Assembly: GCA_034432155.1 (NCBI GenBank) | Contig: DAOUCP010000005.1 | Coordinates: 1 to 36,598, forward strand | Direction of reading: 5' to 3' | Origin: DAOUCP01 sp034432155 | GTDB lineage: Bacteria > Chloroflexota > Anaerolineae > Epilineales > Epilineaceae | DNA: 36,598 nucleotides | Part shown: positions 1-7,854 of the stretch, in pieces | How positions within the stretch are numbered: position 1 is the stretch's first letter | How the letters are laid out: each line of letters begins with the position of its first letter | The notes under the pieces: model-generated | The model's input: the letters and a program-made list of their open reading frames with translations, nothing else | What the model was told of the DNA's origin: nothing | Database searches by the model: none | Position numbers and translations under genes: made by a program

Positions 1-762
1 CCCCGCCCCGCCCCGCGCGCCCCGTCCGTAGCCAGCTGGGGTGGCGGACCGCCCAGTGTCTCCGTGGCCGGGACGTGGCTGCGACCGCCGAGACCGCGCA
101 CCGCCGACACGGCTGTCCACGAAGGACAAGGCCACGCCGCCAGCGCGAGCTACGGGGAACAGGCACCGCTCACCAGCGCCGATGCGGCCGGCCTGCCCAT
201 CCTGCGGGTGATCGGGCAGGTGGGCCGGATGTACATCGTCGCCGAAGGGCCCGAGGGTCTGTACCTCATTGACCAGCACGCGGCGCACGAGCGGGTTCTC
301 TACGAGCGACTCGCTGGGCGCGGCCGGCCTCCCCGCCGCCAGCCACTCCTGATGCCGGAGGTGGTGCCCCTGGGACCCGAGGAGTTGCTCGTCGTGACGG
401 AGCACGGGGCCGCGTTCGCCGCCCTTGGTTTCGAGCTGGAGCCCTTCGGCAGCGATGCGGTGATGGTACGGGCGGTCCCCGAGGGCATCCCCACGGTGCA
501 GCTCGCGGCGCTGTTGCACCAGGTCATCGATGGTGCCCGTGAGGGATCGGATTCCCTGGCCTTGGCCTTCGAGGAGCGACTCATTCGTTCGGTCTGCAAG
601 CAAGCCGCGATCAAGGCAGGACAACTGCTCGAACTGCACGAGATGCGAGAGCTGGTGCGCGATCTCGAGCGCTGCGCCTCGCCGGCCACCTGCCCGCACG
701 GTCGACCGACCCGCATCGTACTGGACAGCCAGCGCCTGGCTCGGGAGTTTCGCCGGAGCTAG
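1..762 (+). CDS. mutL: DNA mismatch repair protein MutL, C-terminal part (5' truncated)
   Basis: The reading frame is open to the first base of the window, so this is the 3' part of a longer gene; complete MutL proteins are about 600 residues. The visible part is a Pro/Arg-rich linker followed by the MutL C-terminal dimerisation domain. The nuclease motif DQHAAHERVLYE fits DQHA(X)2E(X)4E, the metal-binding site of MutL proteins that nick DNA. The supporting motifs SVCKQAAIKAG, CPHGRPT and a terminal FRR are also present. This is therefore expected to be a latent endonuclease of the type found in bacteria without MutH, acting with MutS in mismatch repair. An internal GTG at 64 could be mistaken for the start, but it falls in the linker. 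The family call is secure; the N-terminal ATPase domain lies outside the window. Confidence 0.93.
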   Translation, partial: PRPAPRAPSVASWGGGPPSVSVAGTWLRPPRPRTADTAVHEGQGHAASASYGEQAPLTSADAAGLPILRVIGQVGRMYIVAEGPEGLYLIDQHAAHERVLYERLAGRGRPPRRQPLLMPEVVPLGPEELLVVTEHGAAFAALGFELEPFGSDAVMVRAVPEGIPTVQLAALLHQVIDGAREGSDSLALAFEERLIRSVCKQAAIKAGQLLELHEMRELVRDLERCASPATCPHGRPTRIVLDSQRLAREFRRS

Positions 763-803
763 CGCCACCGCGCCTGGGATCCAACCGAGTCGCTGCGAAA
801 AGG

Positions 804-832
804 TTGGCAGCTCCTGGCCGAGGGCATAGAAT
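804..832 (+). promoter_or_regulatory. Predicted sigma70-type promoter for the Trm112-like/ino1/CNNM operon
   Basis: A -35 element TTGGCA (804-809, 5 of 6 consensus matches) and a -10 element TAGAAT (827-832, 5 of 6) are separated by 17 bp. Transcription would start near 839, about 25 bp before the ATG at 864. It lies in the 101-bp gap after mutL, so the downstream operon can be expressed independently of mutL. Prediction from sequence only. Confidence 0.6.
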
Positions 833-863
833 AGGCCCGTCGGGACGGCATTGGGAGGCGGGC

Positions 864-1247
864 ATGGCGCGACGTTGGCGACGACTCATGGGTCTCGGTG
901 CACTGGCAGGGGCGACACTGGTCGCGCTGCGGGGCGTCAAGTGGTTCCTGGGCTCCCCCGAGGGTGTCGGCAAGGACAGCTTCACCTTCGGCGGGGACGA
1001 GGAAGATCCGTACGCTATCGACGAGCGCACCCTCGGCGGCGACGTGAGCCCTGACCTCTTGGCGCGGCTGGTTTGCCCACTGGACAAGGGGCCACTCATA
1101 CTCGTCGACGGCAAGTGGCTGGTGAATCCCCGCAACGGCTATCGCTACCCGATCACCGACGGGATCCCGGTGATGTTGGTGGAGGTGGGCGAGCGCTATC
1201 GTGACCCCTCGCTCATCACCGAGCCTTCCCCGGCAGAGACAACGTAG
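864..1247 (+). CDS. Membrane-anchored Trm112/UPF0434-like protein
   Basis: 127 residues. ATG 864 is preceded by GGGAGG at 853-858. The N-terminus is basic (MARRWRRL) and followed by one predicted membrane helix at about residues 9-29. An acidic linker leads to a C-terminal domain (about 66-112) that resembles Trm112p/UPF0434: it reads LLARLVCPLDKGPLILVDG, then NPRNGYRYPITDGIPVML. Soluble family members are about 60 residues and often bind zinc through Cys pairs; here only the first Cys remains, so zinc binding is doubtful. In other bacteria such proteins accompany methyltransferases or lipid A genes, but no partner is evident here. The gene ends 34 bp before the inositol-phosphate synthase start and is probably in the same transcript. 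The fold assignment is fairly good; the function is unknown. Confidence 0.7.
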   Translation: MARRWRRLMGLGALAGATLVALRGVKWFLGSPEGVGKDSFTFGGDEEDPYAIDERTLGGDVSPDLLARLVCPLDKGPLILVDGKWLVNPRNGYRYPITDGIPVMLVEVGERYRDPSLITEPSPAETT

Positions 1248-1281
1248 GGTCACACGCGGTCACACGGCAAGGAGGTTCTCG

Positions 1282-2469
1282 TTGAGCGGTAAAGTCCGCG
1301 TAGCCATCATTGGCGTCGGCAACTGCGCCTGCTCGCTGGTTCAGGGCGTCCACTACTACCGCGATGCCAAGAGCGAGGATGTGGTTCCCGGTCTCATGCA
1401 TGTCGATCTGGGCGGGTACCACATCCGCGACATCGAGTTCAGCGCTGCCTTTGACATCGACGTCGAGAAAGTCGGCCTGGATCTCAGTGAAGCTATCTGG
1501 GCGGGTCAGAACAACACCATCCGCTTCGCCGACGTGCCGCACCTGGGCGTGAAGGTGCACCGCGGCATGACCCACGATGGACTTGGCTACTACCTCAGCC
1601 AGAAGATTCGCAAGGCGCCCGGTCCGACATCGGCGGTTACCGAGATCCTGCGCGACAGTGGCACGGACGTGGTGATCAACTTCCTGCCGGTGGGCAGCGA
1701 GATGGCCACCAAGTGGTACGTCGAACACGTGTTAGAGGCCGGCTGTGCCTTCGTCAACTGCATCCCAGTGTTCATTGCTCGGGAGGCATACTGGCAACAG
1801 CGGTTCCAGCAGCGCAACCTGCCGATGATCGGTGACGACATCAAGAGTCAGGTGGGGGCAACGATCGTCCACCGCGTGCTGGCTACCCTGTTTGGCGATC
1901 GCGGCGTTCGGCTGGAGCGCACGAGCCAGCTCAATGTGGGCGGCAACATGGACTTCTACAACATGCTGGAGCGCGCCCGCCTGGAATCCAAGAAGATCTC
2001 GAAGACGCGTGCGGTCACCAGCCTGTTGGGTTACGATCCGGGCGCCGAGAACGTTTACATTGGACCGTCTGACTATGTCCCCTGGCTCACCGATCGCAAA
2101 TGGGCATACATCCGGTTGGAGGGGCGGGCGTTTGGCGATGTACCTCTCAACATCGAGCTGAAGCTCGAGGTCTGGGACAGCCCCAACTCGGCAGGGATCA
2201 CCATCGATGCCGTCCGCCTGGCCAAGATCGGCCTGGATCGAGGCCTGAGCGGCACCCTCGAGGGACCGTCTGCCTACCTGATGAAGAGCCCGCCGGTGCA
2301 GTACCCGGACTGGATCGCCCGGCAGCTAACCGAGGCATTCATCCGGGGCGAGTCGGTCTCGCCACCGGAAAGCGGCCGGCTGGCGACCGGCACTGCCGAA
2401 GAGCGGGAGCACGAGGTCGAGCCGCCGCCCGACGATGAAGCGGCCTGGGTGGACCGGGCGTCGCCCTGA
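1282..2469 (+). CDS. ino1: Inositol-1-phosphate synthase (myo-inositol-3-phosphate synthase)
   Basis: 395 residues. It converts glucose 6-phosphate to myo-inositol 1-phosphate (1L-myo-inositol 1-phosphate, also called D-3-phosphate) using bound NAD, the first step towards inositol lipids or inositol-based solutes. The start is TTG 1282, chosen because AAGGAGG lies at 1269-1275, 6 bp upstream, and the protein then begins with the Rossmann motif VRVAIIGVGNCACSL. Family motifs follow: the substrate-site segment GDDIKSQVGATIVHR, then TSQLNVGGNMDFYNM, and the C-terminal SPNSAGITIDAVR-like segment (here DSPNSAGITIDA). The length matches the short archaeal/actinobacterial type rather than the roughly 500-residue eukaryotic form. 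The last 30 residues are acidic and variable. The gene is followed by a 42-bp tandem repeat and two CNNM genes. Confidence 0.93.
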   Translation: MSGKVRVAIIGVGNCACSLVQGVHYYRDAKSEDVVPGLMHVDLGGYHIRDIEFSAAFDIDVEKVGLDLSEAIWAGQNNTIRFADVPHLGVKVHRGMTHDGLGYYLSQKIRKAPGPTSAVTEILRDSGTDVVINFLPVGSEMATKWYVEHVLEAGCAFVNCIPVFIAREAYWQQRFQQRNLPMIGDDIKSQVGATIVHRVLATLFGDRGVRLERTSQLNVGGNMDFYNMLERARLESKKISKTRAVTSLLGYDPGAENVYIGPSDYVPWLTDRKWAYIRLEGRAFGDVPLNIELKLEVWDSPNSAGITIDAVRLAKIGLDRGLSGTLEGPSAYLMKSPPVQYPDWIARQLTEAFIRGESVSPPESGRLATGTAEEREHEVEPPPDDEAAWVDRASP

Positions 2470-2488
2470 TCGCCTTGCGCGGCGCAGC

Positions 2489-2773
2489 GCCTCGCCGGCC
2501 CGCATCGTCGCAGCCAGCCGGGCCGACGGTGCCTCACCGGCTCGCATGGGGGCAGCTAGCCGGGCCGACGGCGCCTCGCCGGCCGACAACGGGGCAGCTA
2601 GCCGGGCCGACGGTGCTTCGCCGGCCCACATCGTCGCAGCTAGCCGGGCCGACGGTGCCTCGCCGGCTCGCATCGTGGCAGCTAGCCGGGCCGACGGCGC
2701 CTCACCGGCCCACATCGTCGCAGATAGCCGGGCCAGCGGTGCTTCGCTAGCCCGCATTGTCGCGGCGTCTCGG
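2489..2773 (+). repeat. 42-bp tandem repeat, six full copies plus a partial copy
   Basis: The 309-bp gap between ino1 and the first CNNM gene is almost entirely a minisatellite. Full units start at 2489, 2531, 2573, 2615, 2657 and 2699, and a decayed partial unit starts at 2741. Each unit holds the inverted arms GCCGG and CCGGC, so each can form a small hairpin. As 42 is a multiple of three, frames stay open on both strands. Frame 2 encodes a 14-residue repeat (ASPARIVAASRADG) and is open from ATG 2435 to the TGA at 2780-2782, which overlaps the GTG start of the next gene. Whether it is translated cannot be told from sequence. Confidence 0.93.
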
Positions 2774-2778
2774 ATGCT

Positions 2779-4083
2779 GTGACCCTGGTCCTCGTCGTCC
2801 TGGCGACCACCGTGCTCGGCAATGCGTTCTTCGTTGCCGCCGAGCTCTCCGCCGTGGCAGTGGAACGCGCCCGGATCAGCCATTTGGCGGCGCGGGGACA
2901 CCGGCGAGCTACCTGGCTGGCTTCCCTCTTGGCATCGCCGGCGCGTCTGGACCGCTACGTCGCTGGCTGCCAGGTCGGTATTACGGCGACCAGTCTCGTG
3001 CTCGGCATCTACGCCCAGCGCAGCCTGACAGAGCGACTGGCAAGCGGCCTGGCGGGCACCGGCTGGCGACTGCCCGGGGCAGCGGCGCTCGCCTCGGCGG
3101 TTGTGCTCCTGGCCCTGACCGGCCTACAGCTCATCGTCGGCGAGCTGGTGCCCAAAGCCGTAGCCCTAGCCCAACCGGAGCGAGTGGCGATCGCCACCAG
3201 CCTGCCCACGCGGCTGGCCACCGCTCTCTTTCAGCCCTTCATCGCCCTCCTGAACGGCTCGGCCAATCTCCTGCTGCGCATGGCCGGCCTTCGGCCGGCG
3301 GATACGCGTGTGCGGCTGCATTCGCCAGCCGAGCTGGAACTGCTGATCGCGGAGGCCGCGGAAGCCGGCCGGCTTGATCCCATCGAACGGCGGATGCTAG
3401 TGCGCGCCCTACGCCTGTCGCGGCGCACCGTCCGCCAGGTGATGGTCCCGCGACCACGCCTCCTCCTAGCCGGGCTCCAGGCAGCACCGGTCGACGTCCT
3501 GGCCCGGATGGCCCAAACCGGCCTGCGCCGCGTCGCCGTCTATGGGCAGGATTTCGATGACCTGCAGGGTATCGTGGAACTGAAGGACGTGCTCCGCATG
3601 CACCATGCGGGCCGCCCGTCCATCGCCGATGCGGTGCGACCGGTGCCGTTCGTCCCGGAGACGATGCCGCTCGCGGAGCTCTGGCAGCGCCTGCAACAGG
3701 CCAATGCCCCCGTGGCCATCGTTCTGGACGAACAAGGCGGTAGTGCGGGTATCGTCACGCGCGAGGATCTGCTGGAGGAGATCATTGGCGAAGTGCGGGA
3801 CGAGTTCGATGCCGAGCCTCGGGCCATCGAGCGACTGGCGGACGGCGGGGCCGCGGTGCGGGGCGATGTGCCGGTCGGTGACGTGAATGAGCTATTGGGC
3901 ACTGCGCTGCCGACGGCGACCGCTGACACCGTGGCCGGCCTGGTGATGGAGCTCTTGGGGCGCGTCCCTGAGCCCGGCGATCGCGTGTCTGCGGCTGGCG
4001 TAGAACTCGAGGTGCGGCGCGTGGAACGGCGCTGGGCAGCGCTGGTGGTGGTTCGCCCGGCAGCCGGAGCGGGCCATGAGTGA
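2779..4083 (+). CDS. CNNM/CorC-HlyC family membrane protein with CBS pair (hemolysin-type, possible Mg2+/Co2+ efflux)
   Basis: 434 residues. Domains in order: a DUF21/CNNM transmembrane domain (about 1-190, beginning LVLVVLATTVLGNAFFVAAE and containing GELVPKAVAL), a CBS pair (about 205-335) and a C-terminal CorC_HlyC domain (about 345-425). Family members are linked to Mg2+/Co2+ export, and the CBS pair senses adenine nucleotides. GTG 2779 is the most upstream start possible, because an in-frame TAG lies at 2725-2727, and it gives a normal CNNM N-terminus. There is no Shine-Dalgarno sequence. The start codon overlaps the stop of the repeat-encoded frame (GTGA), which suggests coupled translation. 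Its 3' end overlaps the next CNNM gene by 8 bp. Family call secure; transported ion not determinable. Confidence 0.9.
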   Translation: MTLVLVVLATTVLGNAFFVAAELSAVAVERARISHLAARGHRRATWLASLLASPARLDRYVAGCQVGITATSLVLGIYAQRSLTERLASGLAGTGWRLPGAAALASAVVLLALTGLQLIVGELVPKAVALAQPERVAIATSLPTRLATALFQPFIALLNGSANLLLRMAGLRPADTRVRLHSPAELELLIAEAAEAGRLDPIERRMLVRALRLSRRTVRQVMVPRPRLLLAGLQAAPVDVLARMAQTGLRRVAVYGQDFDDLQGIVELKDVLRMHHAGRPSIADAVRPVPFVPETMPLAELWQRLQQANAPVAIVLDEQGGSAGIVTREDLLEEIIGEVRDEFDAEPRAIERLADGGAAVRGDVPVGDVNELLGTALPTATADTVAGLVMELLGRVPEPGDRVSAAGVELEVRRVERRWAALVVVRPAAGAGHE

Positions 4084-5116
4084 TTTCGTGCTCCTTGCCG
4101 CTGGGGTGCTGGCGTTGCTCGCCATCAACGGCACCTATGTGGCGGCCGAGTTCGCGCTCATCGCCGTCCGGCCAGCACGCATTCGGCGTCGCGCCGCCGA
4201 AGGTCACACCGACGCTGGCCACCTGTGGCGTCTGCTGTCCGACTTGCCGGCCCTCAACCGGTCGCTGGCCACCACGCAGCTCGGCATCACCGCTGCCAGC
4301 CTCGGCCTCGGCATGTGGGCCGAAGCGGCGCTGGCCCAGCGTGTGGCCCTTCCGCTCGTCTCGGCCGGCTGGTTGTCGCCAGAGCAGGCCGAGGCGGTCA
4401 GCCTCGGCGCGACCCTCGCCTGCCTGACCTACCTGCACGTGGTACTCGGCGAGATGCTGCCCAAGTCCCTGGCGTTGCGCTACCCCGAGACCATCGGTCT
4501 CGGCCTCGCCCGCTTCGTCGGCCTCTCCGAGCGTCTCGGCCGCCCGCTGGTGGCGGCAGTCAACGGCTGCAGCAACGCCATCGTTCGTTTGGCCGGCATC
4601 CGGCCGACCGGGGAGCAAGAACGCACCTTCCACCCGGAAGAGCTGGCGCTCTTGATCCAGGAATCTGCCCAGGGTGGATTGCTCGCCGTGCGGGAGCGAG
4701 AGATCCTGCTCGGGGGGCTGCACTTCGCCCAGCAGCAGGTGCAGAGCCTCATGACTCCCCGGGCTCAGGTCGTTGGCTTCCCCCTTGACATCCGACAGGA
4801 GACGCTCGAAGGGGTACTCCTGGGCTCCGAACATAGCCGATTCCCGATCTACGATGGCGATCTGGATCATGTGGTCGGCATCCTTCACCTGCTGGACTAC
4901 GTGCGGTGGCAGCGATCGGCGACGGGTGCGCTCGATCTCGAGCGCCTGGTGCGACCCACCCGGCTCGTGCCCGAGACCCTGTCGGCCCAAAGCTTGCTGG
5001 AGCTGTTCCGTCGCCAATCCAGTCACCTGGCGATGGTCACCGATGAGACCGGCCGCACCGTGGGCCTGGTGACGCTCGCCGACGTGGCTCGCTGCCTGGT
5101 GGCAGCGCGAGACTGA
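4076..5116 (+). CDS. CNNM family membrane protein with CBS pair, short form
   Basis: 346 residues, paralogous to the gene it overlaps by 8 bp (ATGAGTGA). The N-terminal DUF21/CNNM domain (about 1-190) starts VLLAAGVLALLAINGTYVAA and includes the conserved GEMLPKSLAL. A CBS pair follows at about 205-340, ending GLVTLADVARCLVA. It stops there and lacks the C-terminal CorC_HlyC domain of its neighbour. Tandem, translationally coupled CNNM genes of unequal length suggest a heteromeric transporter or regulator; that is an inference. It is the last gene before the hydrogenase promoter, and no hairpin-plus-T-run terminator is visible in the 34 bp after it. Confidence 0.9.
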   Translation: MSDFVLLAAGVLALLAINGTYVAAEFALIAVRPARIRRRAAEGHTDAGHLWRLLSDLPALNRSLATTQLGITAASLGLGMWAEAALAQRVALPLVSAGWLSPEQAEAVSLGATLACLTYLHVVLGEMLPKSLALRYPETIGLGLARFVGLSERLGRPLVAAVNGCSNAIVRLAGIRPTGEQERTFHPEELALLIQESAQGGLLAVREREILLGGLHFAQQQVQSLMTPRAQVVGFPLDIRQETLEGVLLGSEHSRFPIYDGDLDHVVGILHLLDYVRWQRSATGALDLERLVRPTRLVPETLSAQSLLELFRRQSSHLAMVTDETGRTVGLVTLADVARCLVAARD

Positions 5117-5150
5117 CTCACCCGCCGCACGGCGACCGAATCGCCATTTC

Positions 5151-5179
5151 TTGGGCCACCGTCGCGGCCCACCTATAAT
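5151..5179 (+). promoter_or_regulatory. Predicted promoter of the hox hydrogenase operon
   Basis: A perfect -10 hexamer TATAAT at 5174-5179 lies 17 bp downstream of TTGGGC at 5151-5156, which is a weak -35 (3 of 6). The predicted start of transcription is near 5186, giving an untranslated leader of about 120 bases before the hoxF ATG at 5306. I recognise no known riboswitch in that leader. Confidence 0.6.
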
Positions 5180-5305
5180 CCGGTCGGGTCTCAGGCGGCG
5201 CATCCGGTGGCGCCGGGGCAAGCCAGCCTGGCGGCCCGCTGGGATACCCGGTCACCGATCTTCTGGCTCTCGCAACCGCTCCACCCCACAGCCCATGAGG
5301 TACGG

Positions 5306-7135
5306 ATGAACGACGATCTAGCCGCTGTCATCGCTGCCTGCGAGGCGTTTGGCAAGGACCGGACGCGCCTCCTCGACATCGCCCGCGAGGTCCAGCAGCG
5401 CTTCGGCTGCGTGCCCCAGGCGGCCATTGATGCCATCGCCTCCGCCCTGGGCATGCCTCGGGTCGAGGTCGAGAGCGCGATCTCCTTCTACACCTTCCTG
5501 TCGGTCGAGCCCAAAGGCGCGATCGTCATCCGGCTGTGCGATGACGTGATCGACCGGCTGGCGGGAGTCCAGAAGGTTGCCGAGGCCCTGGAAGCCGAGG
5601 CGGGCGTTCCGTTCGGGCAGACAACGCCCGATTGCTTGCTGAGCCTCCAATGGACGGCCTGCATCGGCATGAGCGACCAGGCACCGGCCGCCTTGGTGAA
5701 TGACACCGTGGTGACCGAGCTTACGCCGGGGCGGGCCCGCGAGATGGTGCAGGCACTGCGGCAGCATCGGGATCCGAAGCGCCTGGTGCACCGCGTGGGC
5801 GACGGCAACAACGCACACCCGCTGGTCCGCGCCATGGTGATGAACAACATACGCCGGACGGGACCGGTTATCCTCACGGACACCAAAGTGGGCGAGGGAT
5901 TGCAGCGGGCCGTCGCCATGAGCCCGATCGAGGTGATCCGGACGATCAAGGCGGCCCGACTCCGCGGACGGGGAGGGGCCGGCTTCCCGACAGGCCTGAA
6001 GTGGGAGTTCACCCGCTCCTCCCCCGGCGAGCGCAAGTACGTCCTGTGCAATGCCGATGAGGGCGAACCGGGGACCTTCAAGGATCGGGTGATCCTCACC
6101 GAGAAGCCGGAGCTAGTCTTCGAAGGTATGGCCATCGCCGGGTACGCCATCGGGGCCGACACCGGTTATGTCTACCTGCGCGGCGAGTACGCCTACTTGA
6201 AACCCTTCCTCGAGGACGTGCTGGACCGCATGCGCTCCGCCGGCCTCCTAGGAAGCGAACTGTGCGGCCGCTCCTGCTTGAGCTTCGACATCCAGATCCG
6301 ACTGGGGGCCGGGGCATACGTGTGCGGCGAGGAGACGGCCCTCATCAGCTCGCTCGAGGGCCGGCGGGGGGATCCCAAGACACGGCCGCCCTTCCCAGCG
6401 CAGAAGGGCTTCTTGGGACAGCCTTCGGTGGTCAACAACGTCGAGACGTTCTGCTGCGCCACCCGGATCATGGAAATGGGTGCCGCCTGGTTCAGCCAGT
6501 TCGGTCGCGGGGACAGTGCCGGCACGAAGCTTCTGAGCGTCTCCGGGGACTGTCTGGCGCCAGGCGTGTACGAGGTCCCGTTCGGGTTGTCCTTGCGCGA
6601 GCTGTTGCGCGAGGCGGGCGCTCCCGAGGCCGGGGCCGTCCAGGTGGGTGGACCCTCCGGCCGGCTCGTCGGCCCGCAGGACTTCGACCGGACCATCAGC
6701 TTCGAGGAGCTGGCGACCGGTGGTTCGGTCATGGTGTTCAGCCCCGAGCGCGACGTGCTGGAGATTGTGCGCCAGTTCATGCGCTTCTTCGTGCACGAAA
6801 GCTGTGGCTATTGCACGCCTTGTCGCGTCGGGAACACCTTGCTGCTTCAGCGAATCGAGCGCATCTTGGCGGGCCAGGGCGAGGAGGGAGACCTCGACTA
6901 TCTCCGATCCCTCGGCGAGTCCGTCCGCACGCTGAGTCGCTGCGGACTTGGCCAGACCTCGCCCAATCCCATCCTCACCAGCCTCGAGGCCTTCCCCGAG
7001 GCGTATGCCTCGCGGCTACGTCCGACTACGGATCGGCAGCGACCGTCGTTCGACCTCGCGTCCGCCTTGCGGGCCTCGGACATCATCACCGGCCGGTTGG
7101 ACACGCCCTTCGCGAGCGGGAGCAAGATGACATGA
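5306..7135 (+). CDS. hoxF: NAD-reducing [NiFe] hydrogenase diaphorase subunit HoxF with fused NuoE-like domain
   Basis: 609 residues; this is the flavin module that passes electrons between the hydrogenase and NAD. Residues 1-155 are NuoE/HoxE-like. Only two of the four [2Fe-2S] cysteines survive there (C78 and C119); the other positions are D83 and S123. Residues 180-570 are NuoF-like, with the FMN/NADH motif GRGGAGFPTGLKWE (221-234), NADEGEPGTFKDR, GAGAYVCGEETALISSLEG, and the [4Fe-4S] ligands C500, C503, C506 and C546. The fused layout and length resemble HoxF of soluble group 3d hydrogenases such as the Ralstonia enzyme rather than the separate HoxE and HoxF of cyanobacteria. ATG 5306 is preferred over an upstream in-frame GTG at 5207 because GAGG sits 5 bp before it and the NuoE fold starts directly. 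It overlaps hoxU by ATGA. Confidence 0.95.
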   Translation: MNDDLAAVIAACEAFGKDRTRLLDIAREVQQRFGCVPQAAIDAIASALGMPRVEVESAISFYTFLSVEPKGAIVIRLCDDVIDRLAGVQKVAEALEAEAGVPFGQTTPDCLLSLQWTACIGMSDQAPAALVNDTVVTELTPGRAREMVQALRQHRDPKRLVHRVGDGNNAHPLVRAMVMNNIRRTGPVILTDTKVGEGLQRAVAMSPIEVIRTIKAARLRGRGGAGFPTGLKWEFTRSSPGERKYVLCNADEGEPGTFKDRVILTEKPELVFEGMAIAGYAIGADTGYVYLRGEYAYLKPFLEDVLDRMRSAGLLGSELCGRSCLSFDIQIRLGAGAYVCGEETALISSLEGRRGDPKTRPPFPAQKGFLGQPSVVNNVETFCCATRIMEMGAAWFSQFGRGDSAGTKLLSVSGDCLAPGVYEVPFGLSLRELLREAGAPEAGAVQVGGPSGRLVGPQDFDRTISFEELATGGSVMVFSPERDVLEIVRQFMRFFVHESCGYCTPCRVGNTLLLQRIERILAGQGEEGDLDYLRSLGESVRTLSRCGLGQTSPNPILTSLEAFPEAYASRLRPTTDRQRPSFDLASALRASDIITGRLDTPFASGSKMT

Positions 7136-7854
7136 CGGAGCCTTTCACCATCACCATCGACGGACAGGCTGTGCCGGCCGAGCCGGGCCAGACGATCATG
7201 GCTGCCGCCAACGCAGCGGGCGTCTACATCCCGCGCCTGTGTCACCACCCCGAACTGACACCTTACGGCGCGTGCCGCCTCTGCACCGTCTTGGTCAACG
7301 GCCGACCGCAAGCGGCGTGCACCACGCCGGCAAGCCCTAACATCAACGTCGAGAACGACACGCCGCGGCTCACAGAGCTGCGGCGACAGATCATCGACAT
7401 GCTCTTCGTGGAGGGCAACCACTTCTGCATGTTCTGCGAGAAGAGCGGGAACTGCGAGTTGCAGGCCCTGGCCTACCGCTTCGGGATCACCGTGCCACAG
7501 CATCCCTACCAGTTCCCGGTCCGAGCTGTAGATGCCACCCACCCCGCCATTCTGGTGGACCACAACCGCTGCATTCTCTGCGCTCGCTGCATTCGGGCAT
7601 CGCAAGAACTCGATGGCAAGCACGTCTTCCAGTTCGTCGGTCGCGGCGCGGCCAAACGCGTCGGGGTGAACAGCACCGTCGGCCTGGGTGGCACGGACAT
7701 GGCAGCCGCAGATCGAGCGGCAGCCCTGTGCCCCGTGGGCGCCATTCTGGTGAAGCGGGTTGGCTTCGCCATTCCGATCGGCAGCCGCGCCTATGACCGG
7801 GTGCCGATCGGTGGGGCAGCCGGCGCTCGGGAAGGCGTCAGGGAGGCGAAATGA
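7132..7854 (+). CDS. hoxU: NAD-reducing hydrogenase iron-sulfur subunit HoxU
   Basis: 240 residues, related to the N-terminus of NuoG. It wires HoxF to the hydrogenase HoxYH. A [2Fe-2S] ferredoxin fold has ligands C37, C48, C51 and C63 (the segment YGACRLC is visible). A His-Cys3 [4Fe-4S] site is formed by H97, C99, C102 and C108 (NHFCMFCEKSGNCELQ). A further [4Fe-4S] site uses C147, C150, C153 and C200 (NRCILCARC and LCPVGAI). All expected ligands are present. The start ATG overlaps the hoxF stop and its own stop overlaps the hoxY ATG, so translation of the three is probably coupled. Cytoplasmic; no signal peptide. Confidence 0.95.
   Translation: MTEPFTITIDGQAVPAEPGQTIMAAANAAGVYIPRLCHHPELTPYGACRLCTVLVNGRPQAACTTPASPNINVENDTPRLTELRRQIIDMLFVEGNHFCMFCEKSGNCELQALAYRFGITVPQHPYQFPVRAVDATHPAILVDHNRCILCARCIRASQELDGKHVFQFVGRGAAKRVGVNSTVGLGGTDMAAADRAAALCPVGAILVKRVGFAIPIGSRAYDRVPIGGAAGAREGVREAK

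Noticed and set aside
1..30. CCCCG repeat at the left edge and C-run at the right edge as biological repeats
   Set aside because: Both sit exactly at the window ends and probably reflect assembly breakpoints in GC-rich sequence.
2326..2901. 191-residue minus-strand frame across the 42-bp repeat
   Set aside because: The repeat is a multiple of three and keeps several frames open; this one overlaps ino1 and CNNM ends and has no start signal.
3782..5221. 479-residue open frame on the minus strand opposite the CNNM genes
   Set aside because: Antisense shadow of two clear membrane-protein genes; composition is His/Arg/Gln rich with no recognisable motif, as expected for reverse frames in GC-rich DNA.
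5180..5305. Riboswitch in the hoxF leader
   Set aside because: The leader is GC-rich and can fold, but I could not match any known aptamer core such as cobalamin or Ni/Co types.
6262..7131. Long upstream extension of the HoxU frame inside hoxF
   Set aside because: HoxU homology begins at ATG 7132, which overlaps the hoxF stop as ATGA; the extension is out-of-frame hoxF sequence.
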